From: Muscardinus avellanarius
Lineage: Eukaryota; Chordata; Mammalia; Rodentia; Gliridae
DNA length: 64,000 nt
Assembly: GCA_963383645.1 (NCBI GenBank)
Contig: OY726558.1
Span: 184,753,634 to 184,817,633, forward strand
Direction: 5' to 3'
Shown piece by piece: positions 11,989 through 24,429 of this stretch (within the stretch, counting starts at the first letter, position 1; each line of letters begins with the position of its first letter). The notes beneath the pieces were generated by a model. The model worked only from the letters and a program-made list of their open reading frames with translations, ran no database searches and had not been told where the DNA came from. Position numbers and translations under genes: made by a program.

Positions 11989-12169
11989 AGCCAGGTGTGG
12001 TAGTGCACACCTGTAATCATAGTACTTGGGATGCAGAGACAAAAGGATCGCAATTTCAAGACCAGCCTCAGTAACTTAGCCTAGACTGTTACCAAATAAA
12101 GTATAAAAAAGGTTAGGGGTGTACCCGGAGGTGAAATATTCCTGGGTTCAAGCCCCAGTGCCAAAAAAA
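11989..12169 (+). mobile_element. B1-dID SINE
   Basis: Head AGCCAGGTGTGGTAGTGC, box ACCTGTAATCATAG, A-rich linker, and ID tail GAGGTGAAATATTCC ending CCCAGTGCC plus an A-run. Moderately diverged. Confidence 0.88.
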
Positions 12170-12274
12170 TTATAATTGAGGGCAATACTCAAACATAATA
12201 ATAACATTTTAAACTCAAAAATTCAATTATATACTTTTTAAGTTAATGAAAAAGTTTGAAGAGACGAAATTTTT

Positions 12275-12290
12275 AAAGGGTGACCCTTTT
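12275..12290 (+). repeat. Target-site duplication of the 6.5-kb L1, 3' side
   Basis: AAAGGGTGACCCTTTT matches AAAGGGTGACCTTTTTT at 18803-18819 with one base difference in the C-run. The pair brackets the minus-strand L1 exactly. Confidence 0.8.
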
Positions 12291-12499
12291 ATATTTTTAA
12301 ATTTTTATTTTATTTTTCTGTGGATCATATTGAAAATGGCATACATGCACAGACTGCTTGGAGCTCTCCCACCCCAGTTTTTCCCTTTCCCCTCTCCCAA
12401 CAATGAGTGTCCGGGTTGACCATGCTACATTCACAGTTATACACATATTCAAATGTAGCTCCTCCATTAATCAATATCAGCCTTCTTCCTCTTTTACCC

Positions 12500-15400
12500 T
12501 TCCTTTATAGCTTTGCTGAGGTTTCCCCTCCATTATCTGGAGTTCCTCTGGTATCACCAATACTCCCTAGTTTGGGCATATTTGAAAAAACATATGTCCC
12601 TTCTCTTTCTGTGCTTGGCTGATCTCACTTAACATAATGTTCTCCAGGTCTTTCCATCTTCTTGCAAATGAAATGATTTTGTTCTTCTTTATTGCTGAGT
12701 AGAATTCCATTGTGTGAATTCTTCATAATTCTGCAATTCATTCATCTGTTGATAGAGACCTATATTGGTTCCATATTTTGGCTATTATGAATTGTGCTGC
12801 TATGAACATGGTATGCATATGTTATTGTATTTCTCTGCTTTCAACCTCTTTGGAAAGATACCCAGGAGTGGTATAGCAGGAGCATATGGTGTATCCATTC
12901 CCAGTTTTCTAAGGAATCTCCACACTGATCGTCATAGTGGCTAAACTAGTTTGCACTCCCACTAATAATGTAAAAGTGTTCCTCCTTCCCCACACCCTCA
13001 CCAGCATTTGTTGTTATTTGATTTCTTTATGCTTGCCACTCTGATTGGGGTTAGATGGAATCTCAGAGTAGTTTTTGATTTGCATCTCCCTGATGGCTAA
13101 TGATGTTGAACCTTTTTACATGTATCTATTGGCCATTTTTATCTCTTCTTTTGTGAAGTGTCTATTCAATTCAATTGCCCATTTCTTGATTGGGTTATTT
13201 GTTTTTCTAGTGTAGAATTTTTTTGAGCTCTTTGTATATTCTGGATATTAGCCCTCTATCAGAGTAGTGGCCGGTAAAGATTTTTTACCATTGTGTAGGC
13301 TTTTTCTTTAGGTTCTTGATGGTTTCCTTTGATGAGAAGAACCTTTTTAGTTTAATGCCATCTCACTTTTTAATTATTGCTTAATTTTCCTGCACTTTGG
13401 AGGTCTTGTTGAGAAAATTACTGCCGGTGCTTATATGTTGGAGTGCTGAACCTATGCCCTCCTCTAATAGCTTCACAGTCTCTGGTCTAATTTCCAAGTC
13501 ATTGATCCATCTCAAGTTGATTCCTGTGCATAGTGAGTGGTAAAGATTTAATTCCATCTTTCTACAAGTGGATAGCCAGTTCTCACAGCATCATTTGTTG
13601 AAAAGGCTGTTTTTTCTCCAATACATGAGTTTGGCCCCTTTGTCAAAGATCCATTGACTATATGTGTGTGGGATTGTTTCTGTATCTTCTATTCTGTTCC
13701 ACTGATCTGTATGACTGTTTTTGTGCCAATATCATGCTGTTTTTACTACTATTTGCTCTGTAGTATAATTTGATGTCAGGAATTGTGATGCTTCCTGCAT
13801 GGTTCTTATTGCTGAGAATTGCTTAGGCTATTCTGGGTCTTTTATTTTTTACATAAAATTCATGATTGATATTTCTAGGTCTATGAAGAATGTCATTGGT
13901 ATTTTGACAGTAATTATATTGAATCTGTAGATCGTTTTTGGCAGAATGGTTATTCATAATCAAGGGAGATCTTTTATCTTCCAAGGTCTTCTTAAATTTC
14001 TTTCTTAAATATTTTGTAGTTTTCATTGTAGGGGTCCTTTATGTTTTGGATTAGGTTTATTCCTAGGTATTTTATTGGTTTTGAGGTTGTTATGAATGGG
14101 ATTTTCTTTATTTCTTTCATGTGGATTAATTATTGGCATATAGAAAAGCAACTAATTTTCTTAGGTTGATTTTGTATCCTGCAACTTTACTGAATTGGTT
14201 AATCAGCTCCAGTAGTCTTTTGTATGAGTTCTTTATGTCTTCTAGATGAAGGTTCATGCCATCTGGAAACAAGGATAATTTTATTACCTCTTTTCCTATT
14301 TGAATTCCTTTGATATCCTTGCTGTGGCAAGAGTCTCAAGGACTATATTGAAAAAGAGTGGTGATAGTGGGCATCCATATCTTGTTCCTGATTTTAGAGA
14401 AAATTCTTGTAGTTTCTTCCCATTTAATATGATGTTGGCTTTGGGTTTATTGTATATTGCCTTAATGATGTTGAAATGCATTCTTTCTATTCTAATTATC
14501 TACAGTGTTTTTAACACGAATGAGTATTGGATTTTGTCAAATGCTTTTTCAGCATCTATTGATATGATCTTGTGGGGTTTTTTCTCAGTTCTATTTATGT
14601 GGTGAATAACATGTATAGATTTGTGTATGTTGAACCAGCCTTGCTTTTCTGAGATGAATCTTGGTCATGGTGTACAATTCTCTTGACACAGTTTTGAATG
14701 TGTATAGCTGGTATTTTGTTTAGAATTTTTGCATCTATGTTCATCAAGGATATTAGTCTGTAGTTTTCTTTCCTTGAGGTAGAAAACCATCAAGGAATGG
14801 CTTTTATTTAATGGCAGAATTTTTATTGCTCTTTCTATTTCTTTACTTGCTATTGGTTGGTTCAGGCTTGCTATTTCCTCTTGGTTCGATTTAAGTAGGT
14901 TATATGTGCTTAAAAATCTATGAATTTCTTCCATGTTTTCCAGTATTGGAGTATAAGTGTAAATTTTCAAAATAGTTTCTGATAATCCTTTGAATTCCCC
15001 CACTGTCTATGGTGATATCTTTTTTCATTTCTGATTTTAATAATTTGAGTTGAATTTCTCTTTCTTTTGGTTAGGTTCACCAGGGGTTTATCACTCTTTT
15101 AAAACAGCCATATTTTTGATTTGTTGATTCTTTAAATTACTTTTATTCCCAATTTTGTTTATTTCTGCTCTGATTTTAATTATTTCCTGCCTTCTGCTGG
15201 ATTTGGGATTAGACTTTTGCAGTTTTCCTAGGTCCTTGAGATGTGTCATTAGGTTGTTGGGAACTCTCTGTTCTTATGTGTGCACTCAATGCTATAAAAT
15301 TTCCTCTTAACACCACATTCAAAATGTACTATAAATTTTGGTATGTTATGTCTCTATTTTCATTTAATTCCAGGAATTTCTTTATTTCTCCCCTAATTTC

Positions 15401-15605
15401 TGATCATTTAATAGTGTATCATTTAATAGTGTATCATTCAATCTCCATGTATTTAAGTAGTTTTTTTTGTTTTTGTTTTTTTTTTTTTTTTTTTGGTCTT
15501 CCTGTTGTTGATTTCTACTTTCATTCCATTTTGGTCTGAAAAGATGCAGGAAAGTATATTACATCTTTTGAATTTGCTGGTGCTTGCTTTGTGGCCTAGG
15601 ATGTG

Positions 15606-15651
<46 letters not shown>

Positions 15652-16190
15652 GGTCCATTTGGTTTGTATTTTGCCTTAGTTCTGAATTGTCTTTACTTAT
15701 CTTTTGCCTTGAAGATTGATCTAGTGGCATGAGTGGTGTGTTAAATTCTCCCAATATTATTGTAGTTGGGTCTATTTGAGATCTGATACCCACAAGAGTT
15801 TGTTTTACAAATGTGGCTGCACCCACCCACATTTGTGGCATAAACATTTACTCTCATTATATCTTCTTGGTGAATTGTTTCGTTTAATAAAAGGAAATGC
15901 CCTGCATTGTATCTCTGATGTGCTTTAGCTTAAAGACTGTTTTGTGGGATATCAGCATTGCTACCCCTGCCTGTTTTTGGTGTCCATTAGCATGATATAT
16001 CTTTTTACACACTTTTACTTTCAGCCTATGAATGTCTTTGGCTATAAGGTGAGTTTTGTGCAAGCAGTATATATTTGGATTATTTTTTAAATCCACATTG
16101 CAAGTCTATGTCTTTTAATTAATGAGTTAAGTTCTTTGAAATTCAGGCTTATTATTGGAATATGATTTTTGTTTCCTGCCATTTTGTGCT
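12500..16190 (-). pseudogene. L1 ORF2 remnant (endonuclease-reverse transcriptase)
   Basis: Open fragments on the minus strand align in L1 ORF2 order. At 16096-15884 is the N-terminal endonuclease region, with motifs CLHKTHL and ANGHQKQAGVAMLIS. At 15003-14665 is the linker before the reverse transcriptase (MEEIHRFLSTYNLLKSNQEE). At 14481-14296 is reverse transcriptase sequence with [14 protein letters not shown]. Residual C-terminal sequence lies near 12620-12730. Between these the frame is broken by many stops and indels, and a (TA)n array is inserted at 15608-15648. An intact ORF2 protein has endonuclease and reverse transcriptase activity used for target-primed insertion; this copy cannot encode it. 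Boundaries are approximate. Confidence 0.88.
15608..15648 (+). repeat. (TA)n microsatellite inside the L1 ORF2 remnant
   Basis: About 20 uninterrupted TA units. It interrupts the ORF2 remnant and is a likely length polymorphism. Confidence 0.97.
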
Positions 16191-16329
16191 CTATCTTCTG
16201 TTTGATTTAATGTTATTTATTCTTTGCTTAGTTGACCTGCTGATTTTCATCTCTTCTCTGGTTCTGAAATTTGCTTCTTTTTTCTTCTTTATGGTTTATT
16301 TCTTTAAGTATTTTCTCTTGTTTTGGCTA

Positions 16330-17270
16330 TAAATTCATTACTTTTTTGAGATTCTGCTTAACTTGAAAACTTTGGTTTCCCCATCAGTTTTGAATAATAA
16401 CCTTCCTGGATATAGCAGTTTTGTTTGGAAGTTTGTTTTTTCCCCCCAGGGTATGGATTACATCACACCAGTCTCTCCTGACATTCATGACTTGGGTTAT
16501 GAAGTCTGGGGTGATTTTTTTTGCCACTATATGTCACCCATTCTTTTGTTCTCACTGCTTTTAAGATACTTTACTTAGTCTCTATGTTGGTCATTTTGAT
16601 TATTTCATGGTGTGGGGAGGTCTTTCTTTGGCATTGTCTTAACAATGTTCTATATTTCTCCTGTATGTGCATGTTCAAGTCTCTTTCCATGTTTGGAAAA
16701 TTCTCTGAAATTATTTCTCTAAAGAGATTATGGATAACTTTGGTCTGTACCTCTATCACTTCCTCAATGTCTTTTATCTATAAGTTAGCACATTTCATAT
16801 TGTCTTGTGGTTGTTGGATGTTTAGGTTTTGTTGCTTTTAATGACTTCTGTATGCTATTGACTGTGCTTTCAGTTTTGTATTCTCTCTTTTAACAGTGAT
16901 ATTCTTTTTACAATTTCATCTAATTCTCATAATTTCTTTCTATTGCTGTCTTCATTTAATTTATTTACACTTTCATTTCATTCCAGTCCCATTTTTCTTT
17001 CTTAATGTCTCCATTTTCTCTTTTACTTCCTGCACACTTACTCTGAGGCCTTTCATCATATTGAAGATCAGGATTCAGAATTTTTCTTGCATTTTTTTGT
17101 AGGTCAGTATTCATGATTTCTTTTATTTCCTCACTGTTTCTAGATCTCAGGGTTCTTGGGCTTGTTTTTCTGATGTCTTGGCATCTTCTATTTTGCATGT
17201 GACTCTGTGGGTAATCTGTCTTATCCAACCTTAGCAGTATGAATTTAGAGGTGTCAGAAAGTTCACGCAT
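16330..17270 (-). pseudogene. L1 ORF1 remnant
   Basis: Two minus-strand fragments carry ORF1 sequence. At 17270-16965 is a charged, coiled-coil-like stretch (RNSEEIKEIMNTDLQ). At 16759-16571 is RNA-binding-domain sequence ending IIKMTN, which matches the equivalent VKMTN region of the ORF1 copies at 25 and 29.8 kb. Frameshifts separate the pieces. ORF1 protein is the RNA-binding trimer that packages L1 RNA; this copy is broken. Confidence 0.82.
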
Positions 17271-18802
17271 GGGTAAGCAGTGCTTTTTTCAATGGTGAGG
17301 GTTGAGTAAGGGGGAGGAGCTGGGTGATGGGTACAGGAGTCAGGTAAAATAGAGGATATGATTAAGTTGGGTAAGAATTTAAGTATAATATGGAGTATCT
17401 GGTTGAGAATAAGAGGTTAGATAATAGGATTCTTGTAGTTAGTAGAGTATTTAGGTATGGAGATATGAAATAGATTGAGTATAAAACAAGGAGATACAGT
17501 AAGGAAAAAGAGTTTTGAAAGAAGCAAGTAAATAGGCTAGAAGGAGGAACTTTGTAAAAGGAATGGGTGAAGGAGCAAACAAACATGCATAAAGGAAAAA
17601 ACAAGTTACAAAAACTAACAACTATAAATCAAAGGCAAAGAAAACCAACCAAAAGTAGAAAAGGAAAATGATAAAAAGAAAGAACAAAAATAAAAAAGAA
17701 CTAGTGACAGTGTGAGAGAAAACAAAAATAAACAACTAAAAATACAATAGCAGTCCTGCTACTTTACATATATAGGGCTTGGGTCCATATAATATCTGTA
17801 TGTCTGATCACTGTGGTAGATTCTGGAGTATATTCCAATGTCTCTCATTTGCTCTGTAACCTATTGTCAGCTTTTAGACTCACTTTTTGAGTGTTTACAC
17901 TCCTCTCTCACCTCTGACAGTTTTGTGTTTAGGTGTCAGGGCATCAAGTGTCACTTATAATGAGTTCCATGTACACTCAGGATTCTGCATTTCTCTACCC
18001 TGGGCTCTGTGATTTCAGCTCTGTGCTCCACACGCCCCACCCCCTGCCCTAGGCTCTGCATACTCACAGCCTGAACTCCATGCCTTAAGTGCTGGCTCTG
18101 AGCTCTCTGCCCTGGGCTCTGAGATCTCAGGCCTTGTGCTCTGTACCTTCCTGCCCTAAGCCTGCACTTCCCTACCCACACTGGCAAAAGCATCCAGTGT
18201 AGTTTCAGAGAAACTTCCTGTGAACTTGTGCAGACACTGCAGCTTGCCTTGAGCACTATGGGCGTTTTCTGTGTCTCTGGAGGATATTATTGGACTAACT
18301 CCTGGATTGGCCGTCAGGTCTTAGCCCACCAGAATCCTGCAGCTAGTCTTAGCAGTGCTCTGGGCCAAGTAAGAAGACACAGTTACCTTGCTGTCCTGTG
18401 GGCCTGGTCTCTAGTGAGCACAGTATACCACTGCAGGTGCCACATTTTAGATATTTTTCTGCATCTCTGAAGCATGGTGCTGGTTGCTTAAGATATTGGA
18501 GCTCTGCTGCCACTTTCTGCACTTCAAGTTCTTGGATTATTTGTAGTAATTTCTTGGGGCTATAGTGCTGTAGCCAGCAATTGCCATTTGGGCCAGTGGC
18601 CTGAGATAGCATTGGCTGCCACACCAAGTCAGTCACGTACTCAGGCTGTTTGCAATGGACCTCATGTTCAGAATATTAGATAACCTTCTGCCATGGTTCC
18701 CATTTGTGTTTTTTTCCACGAGTATCTTCTGCTGCTTTGTTTATTTTATTTGTTAAGACACTGCCTTTTTGGTAGTTGAACTTTGTTCCAACTACTAAGA
18801 TC
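17271..18802 (-). promoter_or_regulatory. L1 5'UTR of the 6.5-kb element
   Basis: The stretch between ORF1 and the TSD is purine-rich near ORF1 (17280-17760) and GC-richer at 17980-18650. There the plus strand repeats phrases such as CCCTGGGCTCTG several times (17998, 18110), suggesting imperfect internal repeats. The 80-100 codon frames here are by-products of this GC-richer sequence. It would have carried the internal promoter; activity is unlikely now. Confidence 0.6.
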
Positions 18803-18819
18803 AAAGGGTGACCTTTTTT
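18803..18819 (+). repeat. Target-site duplication of the 6.5-kb L1, 5' side
   Basis: AAAGGGTGACCTTTTTT, partner of 12275-12290. Confidence 0.8.
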
Positions 18820-18959
18820 AAAGCTCTACTATGTTAACATACACTGTTCACACTGCATTGTAAGAAGGTAAGATCAACTGTAGGAAAAATTACTATTATA
18901 ATAACATTCAAATATTGCTAGTAATTTTTATTTCAGCAGGGTGAATTGAGTAATTTTTA

Positions 18960-19250
18960 TTTCATGCCAGGCCAGATGTGTGGAACTCAGGGCATGGAGG
19001 CAGGAAGCAGAGAGAGGAAGAGAACAGGACTCTGCTCTCAGATCATGGAGGTCAGAAGCAAGGGAGGAAACAAGGTGATTCAAGTCCCAAGCTCCTCAAA
19101 GCCTTATCTCCAGTGACCCGCCTTCTCCAGCCACACCCTATCTGCCTCTTTGCCACCAGTAAATCCATACAACCTTCATGATTTAATTATACCAACTCTG
19201 AACACTAATATAAAAACTCTTCAGCGGACATTCTATACCTAATCATAACA
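18960..19250 (+). repeat. Old interspersed repeat, same family as 43500-43915
   Basis: Shared phrases with the copy at 43.5 kb include the order gaccac/cagtgacccgcc, CTATCTGCCTCT, CCAGTAAATCCAT and a final cat-tcctaaccataac-like end. I cannot name the family with confidence; an LTR or ancient L1-associated repeat is possible. Confidence 0.5.
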
Positions 19251-20699
19251 AATAGAAATTTAAAATGCCACTTGGATTATTAAATTTTAATATTAATTAA
19301 AAATATTGATTCTATAATGAGTTCATTATTATTATAGGTATGGGAATATCCATAAATTAACCAATTTATTAAAACAAAAATGATTTTTTATGTTGGGCTG
19401 ATGGTCTTTGAATCACTAAAGTGACTATATAAGTATTTTACAGTGTGTGTATGTAAAAACTGGATGGCATATATATTGAGATTCACTCCATGTTTATAAT
19501 TCTGTATATACTTTTAAATTTCATGATAAAATTTGAAAACCAAAAGTATTTACTTGGAAAGGTTAAAATATCTCTAACTGATATGCTTTATTTTTAAATT
19601 TTAAGTTCTAAACTTTCTCAATTACTACTTATACCATTGTGTAATTAATAGGGTTTAGAAATACAAGTCATTTCTTTAAGCAAAGATAACAATAATAGAT
19701 TTGCATAGGTGTAAACCATGTGCCCATCTGAAGCATCATTTAGTTTCTCACAGATGCTATCTTATAATCATTGAACTGTATCCAACATTTACTAGAAGGG
19801 CATTCTTTCAATATAGAAAAATTATATCATGTGTATATATTCATTTTAATGACTTGAAATTTTACTTTAAGATCAGTAATTTATCTTGAGAATCAAAATG
19901 ATTCTACTAGATTTCTTGACCTAGTTTTATTTTTATGTTTATCTGTAATTTGACAAGCTATTTCATTGTCCACATTTAATACACTTTGTCACAAAATATT
20001 AGAACATTTGCATTATAAGAACTCACAAAACCTTAGAAGTCATCCAAACTATAAAATAATTAAAAGTGGGACAAATGACTTGTTATTATTACACTCCTAA
20101 TTATGGGCACTCAAAATGTATTTGGCCCAACTAGCTTTAGTTGGCCCAACTAGATTTAGTTGGCCTTCCCAGCCAACGGAGGGCTCCTGTCCATAAACAC
20201 TTCTGACTAATGAATGTATTATTCTCTATAGAAATGTTTCCAGTGACATCAAGTTCCTTAAATACACTGGTGATAGTTTTTCTAATATTACTTTTACAAA
20301 AAAACAACTGGGTGGCTTTCACATCTCTAGAGCCTAGAAGTGTGAAACCAAGGGATTTTAAGGACCAGGGTCCTCTTGGACTTACACAGGAGACTCTTCT
20401 TTCCTCTTTCAAGTTTGTGGTAGTTATGCAATCCTCCATCTGCCTTGGCTGGCAGCTCCTTGAGTGTATTTCCACTTAAAAAGACACTGGTCAGATTGGG
20501 TGAGAGTTCACCCTAATGACCAACTCATCTTCACTTGATTATATCTACACCTAGCTCAAGCCCTCACACAGGATAATGGGAAACATATAATTATAGGAAG
20601 CAAAGAATTATTTTGGCCAGCTCCTTAAACTATCTGGAATGAGATTTTCTCATTTCTAAAGTAATTGAATTTAACTAGACAATAATAAAAGATGGCAAC
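19251..20699. other. AT-rich unique DNA, no gene
   Basis: No gene or named repeat, apart from the short tandem repeat at 20122-20165. Confidence 0.5.
20122..20165 (+). repeat. 19-base tandem repeat, 2.3 units
   Basis: TTGGCCCAACTAGCTTTAG is followed by TTGGCCCAACTAGATTTAG and then TTGGCC. Two full units differ at one base. Confidence 0.9.
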
Positions 20700-20900
20700 A
20701 CCTACTGAGAACTAAGCAGGTGCAGGTTCTGAAAACCCTAGAGGAATAACTCCTGGAGTCCTCACAAAGACTCTACTAACTAGTGCCTTCAGACCCATTT
20801 TTTATTAGGTATCTGAGGTGTAGAGAGTTAAAGTTGCTTTTTTGAAGTCACCCAGCTAATCACTGGAGAAATCAGGTAACCAAATGCAAGCATTTTATGT
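20700..20900 (+). mobile_element. MIR SINE fossil
   Basis: The order of CTGGAGTCCTCACAAAGACT, a CCCATTTTTTATTAGGTATC segment (equivalent to the MIR cattttacagatgag core), TAGAGAGTTAAAGT, AAGTCACCCAGCTAAT and a final ACCAAATGCAAGC follows MIR consensus in the sense orientation. Confidence 0.8.
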
Positions 20901-22589
20901 TATAACCCCATAATGATTAGGTTGAATGATTCATTTAAGTCTTTGATCCTCATGTCAACTTTCAGCACTCTTTTCATATGAAAGGTCTTCAGATATCTCA
21001 AGATAGCTAGTATAGTCTCATCTTACTAATTTTCTTCATGAAGATGAATGTTTTCAATTTTTATAACCATTTTTTAATGTTAACATTTTCAAATCTTCCA
21101 TTCTGAATAATCCTGAGTTGACTGTGCAAAATATGGAATTATGGTCATCTTTATTACCTGCCTCCTTGCTCAAAAAAAAACACATATCATAGACATTGAT
21201 TATATTGCATTTGCATACATGCATCAGGGCATCATACATATATGTGGACAAATCCATAATTCACAAATTTTGTGCTGTGAAATGAATAAATTTATTCTCA
21301 GAGTTTCTATACCTGTAGAGACAGAGTTACTAAGGCTTTGTGACACATATTGCTTTGACTCTTCTTTATCACTACTAGGCAACTCTAAATAATTTTTAAG
21401 CATTCATAGGAACTATTACTCACACTTTTGTGATTAAAAATAAAAGTTCACATAAAAAGGTTCAAAGGTCCTTAGGGTTTTGTTTACATAAAATTGCAAT
21501 GCCCCTTTTAATATCACATCTATATTCACAAGAGACTTCTGAAACTTTCTGCTTTATTTGTAAGCAACATATTTTTATTTCAGAATGAGAACTAATATGC
21601 TGCAATTTAATGTTCACACTTAAAACCTGTTCTGTGTTTAGATCTTAAAACAGTTCCAAAAGCTCTTACATCTTCATTTGGATCCACATACATGTGCCTG
21701 CATTTGTATTAGATAAATTGGAACTTCATAAAGTGAGGTGGATTTAAACCATTTCGTGGTCTGATTTTTATTAGGAATTAATATAATTGTATCTTGAGTC
21801 CCTGGTGCCCTGATGCTTGACAAATACTAAAACCAACCATAAACTTTTATCAAAAATTAAAATTTGACATACAGCCATGATTCTGGTTTTCGGCTAAGAT
21901 GCCTTATATGTGTGGCAGCTTATACTTCATGGACTAATTGCTATAATACATGATTATTGATGCAGAATCCTCCACAATTCCTTTTGGTCTGGTAGGCTTG
22001 CAGATTGAAAACTGAAGCTATAACATATTTTATGAAACAAGTGACTAATTGTTAGAAAGGTTCACACTTAAACCCTGATGGCTTCATTCCCCTAAAGTAA
22101 AGGTACCCTTCCTTCCCTTCTCCCCATTCCTCCATCCACACTTCTGTCTGCTTACCACTAATATTGCTCAGTTTGTCAGACACTGGCATCTGGTTAATCC
22201 AATTCTTACTGACCCAGAGAATGCACTAATTATATCCTACAGCTAATTAGAAAGCAGCCTCCTTGCTAGATAACCATTTATTTAGCTCATCAATGAATAA
22301 GACTTGGTTTGAATCTTGATTTGAAAATCAAAGGGAAATGAAAACTGGATGAGATGAAGGATAAGACATCCTCAAAAGCAGGAATTGGAATCCTCATGCA
22401 CTAAATTTAAAAAATAAGTATAGATTTTGCATAAGATCTGGAAAGAAAGGAATTTACATTAAAAACAGAGGGATTAAAGAATGCTTTTGCATTTTGAGAC
22501 ACTGACAAGGTATAAAAGTACATTCTTCTAAAGTCTTAAAATAGTTGTAGCTATGGCAATAACCTACATTGTCACTGGACGAATTCATT
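20901..22589. other. Unique DNA, no gene
   Basis: No convincing coding frame. TAATTA-type homeodomain words cluster near 22190-22280, which is weak evidence only. Confidence 0.45.
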
Positions 22590-22829
22590 AGAAAGCAATA
22601 GAGTCAGGCCTGGTGGCGCACGCTTGTAATCCCCGCGCTTGGGAGGCGGGGACAGGAGGATCGCACTGGTTCGGAGCCAGCCTTGCTGGCTTAAGAGGCC
22701 CTGTTTCCAAAAAATATATATATAAAAAATAGGTATGGGAGTGTAGCCCAGAGGTAGAAGGGCTTCTAGCAACCCCAGTACCACCAAAAAAAAAAAGAAA
22801 AGAAGATGAAGAAGAAGAAAGCAATAGAG
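22590..22829 (+). mobile_element. B1-dID SINE with perfect 14-base TSD
   Basis: The SINE occupies 22604-22815. AGAAAGCAATAGAG occurs at 22590-22603 and again at 22816-22829. CpGs remain in the body (GGTGGCGCACGC, CCCCGCGCTTGGG), pointing to a recent insertion. Confidence 0.95.
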
Positions 22830-23195
22830 AAGCTTATATTTTGTTGATCAATATTTCATGAATAATATGCATGATTAAATACATAGCTTTCAAACTCTTT
22901 TGAAAAATCAAATGTCTATCATCTGCATTCATCTCAATTGATTATGTCAAATTTATTAAAGAAAAAATATAGTTTCTCACATATTCTGGGCTTCACCCTG
23001 AATTAGGAAGTGATATGGGCAGGCATTAACCTTCAGAACATATGGATAATAGCCAGGTCCATTCACTTTTCCCCTCTTTATCTTCACAGTCATATGTGAT
23101 CACAAGTCTCAGACAAAGATATTTTCATGCTAATTTTCAAAACTGCTACCAATTCACCATGACTAATTAAAATGTGATGCTCCATATCACATTAG
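22830..23195. other. Unique DNA
   Basis: No gene and no repeat that I can name. Confidence 0.5.
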
Positions 23196-23245
23196 GTCAG
23201 TGTTTCTCCACCCTGGCTGCACTTTAGAATCATCTAGGGAAGACT
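23196..23245 (+). mobile_element. MER20-like (hAT-Charlie) terminal fragment
   Basis: CAGTGTTTCTCCACCCTGGC followed by a CACTTTAGAATCATC-like stretch is the start of this non-autonomous DNA transposon type. Only about 50 bases are recognisable before a T-run. Confidence 0.6.
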
Positions 23246-24429
23246 TTTTTTTTTTTTCCACAGGGACTACTCAAGAGCTGTAACAAGGCCGGTTACTTCC
23301 ACCAGTCCAACATATAGGTTCTTCAAAAAAGAAAGGAAGCTAAACCTAAGCTAAGTAATATACGGCAATTTTTTTTTTCAGTCTGCTCCAGGCCATTTTA
23401 TTTATTTATTTATTTTTATTTTTTTTATTTAATTTTATTTTATTGGTGCACTGTATTCATACATCATAGTGGGATACAAACTTTTGTAGACATACATGCA
23501 CACATCGCCCAGTCAGCCCCCACCCGATCCCCACCCCATTCCCTCCCCATCCCTCCTTCCCAGCTTGGCTTAGTGGTTGACATCTAGTATTATAGCAATT
23601 TATCCAAAATTAAAAATGTTAATCTCACATAACAGTTTCATTTGTCTGAAACCAAGCTTTTGATAACTTAAAGATAACATTTCAATATTTCTTTTTGCTT
23701 TTTTTCTTACCAGAGCATATTTTTTTCTGTTTTTTTAGGTGAAACTATCATATATTCATATATTTATTTTTCAGAAAAAAATCTATCCTAATATGGAATA
23801 TGAATTCTAGATACCCAAAACGATCTTGATAAAGAACAAAGCTAGCAGATATATATTTTCTGATTTCAAACCATATAAAGCTACAATAATTGAAACAGTG
23901 TAATACTGTTCTAAAGGCAGATATATAAACCATTGGACTTAAATACAAGCCTAGAGCTAAATTCTTCCCTATATTGTCAAGTTATTTTTGACAAGGTTTC
24001 CATGAACATTTGGTGGTGGAAATAATAATCTTTTAACTAAATATTGTTGAAAAATAATAATTACATGGAAAAGAATAAAATTGGACCCTTACCTAATCCC
24101 ACATACAAGTATTAACTCAAAATAGATAAAAGACCTAAATATAATTCTTAAGACTATAAACTTTTAGAAGAAAATCTGGGTCATAAAACCTCACAACATT
24201 GAAATTGGCAGTGATTTCTTGGTTATGATTTCAATGGCACAGGTAACAGAAGAATATACAAACTCCCTAAAAAATAAAAAAAATATTGTATATCCAAAGA
24301 CAATGTAAACAGAGTTAAAAGTTACTAATAGAATTGGATAAAATATTTCCAAATGCTATATCTGAAGGTATATTAATATTCCAACTAGACATCCTAAAAA
24401 TTAACAACAATAAAGGCAAACAATACAAT

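Larger units (their letters stand above)
12291..18802 (-). mobile_element. Near-full-length L1, decayed
   Basis: A 6.5-kb L1 on the minus strand. Reading from 18802 downward it has a 5'UTR (18802-17271), ORF1 remnant, ORF2 remnant and a 3'UTR ending in a T-rich stretch at 12291 (A-tail complement). Flanking copies of AAAGGGTGACC show that both ends are present, so it is not 5'-truncated. Many stops and frameshifts make it inactive. Its 5'UTR and 3'UTR differ from those of the elements at 23399-31238, so it belongs to another, older subfamily. Confidence 0.92.

Noticed and set aside
14296..16841. Plus-strand frames of 70-106 codons
   Set aside because: They are the antisense of the decayed L1 ORF2/ORF1; the minus-strand reading gives recognisable L1 protein motifs.
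17951..18636. Two minus-strand frames of about 95-101 codons and a plus-strand frame
   Set aside because: They lie within the 5'UTR of the 6.5-kb L1, before ORF1, and show no recognised domain.
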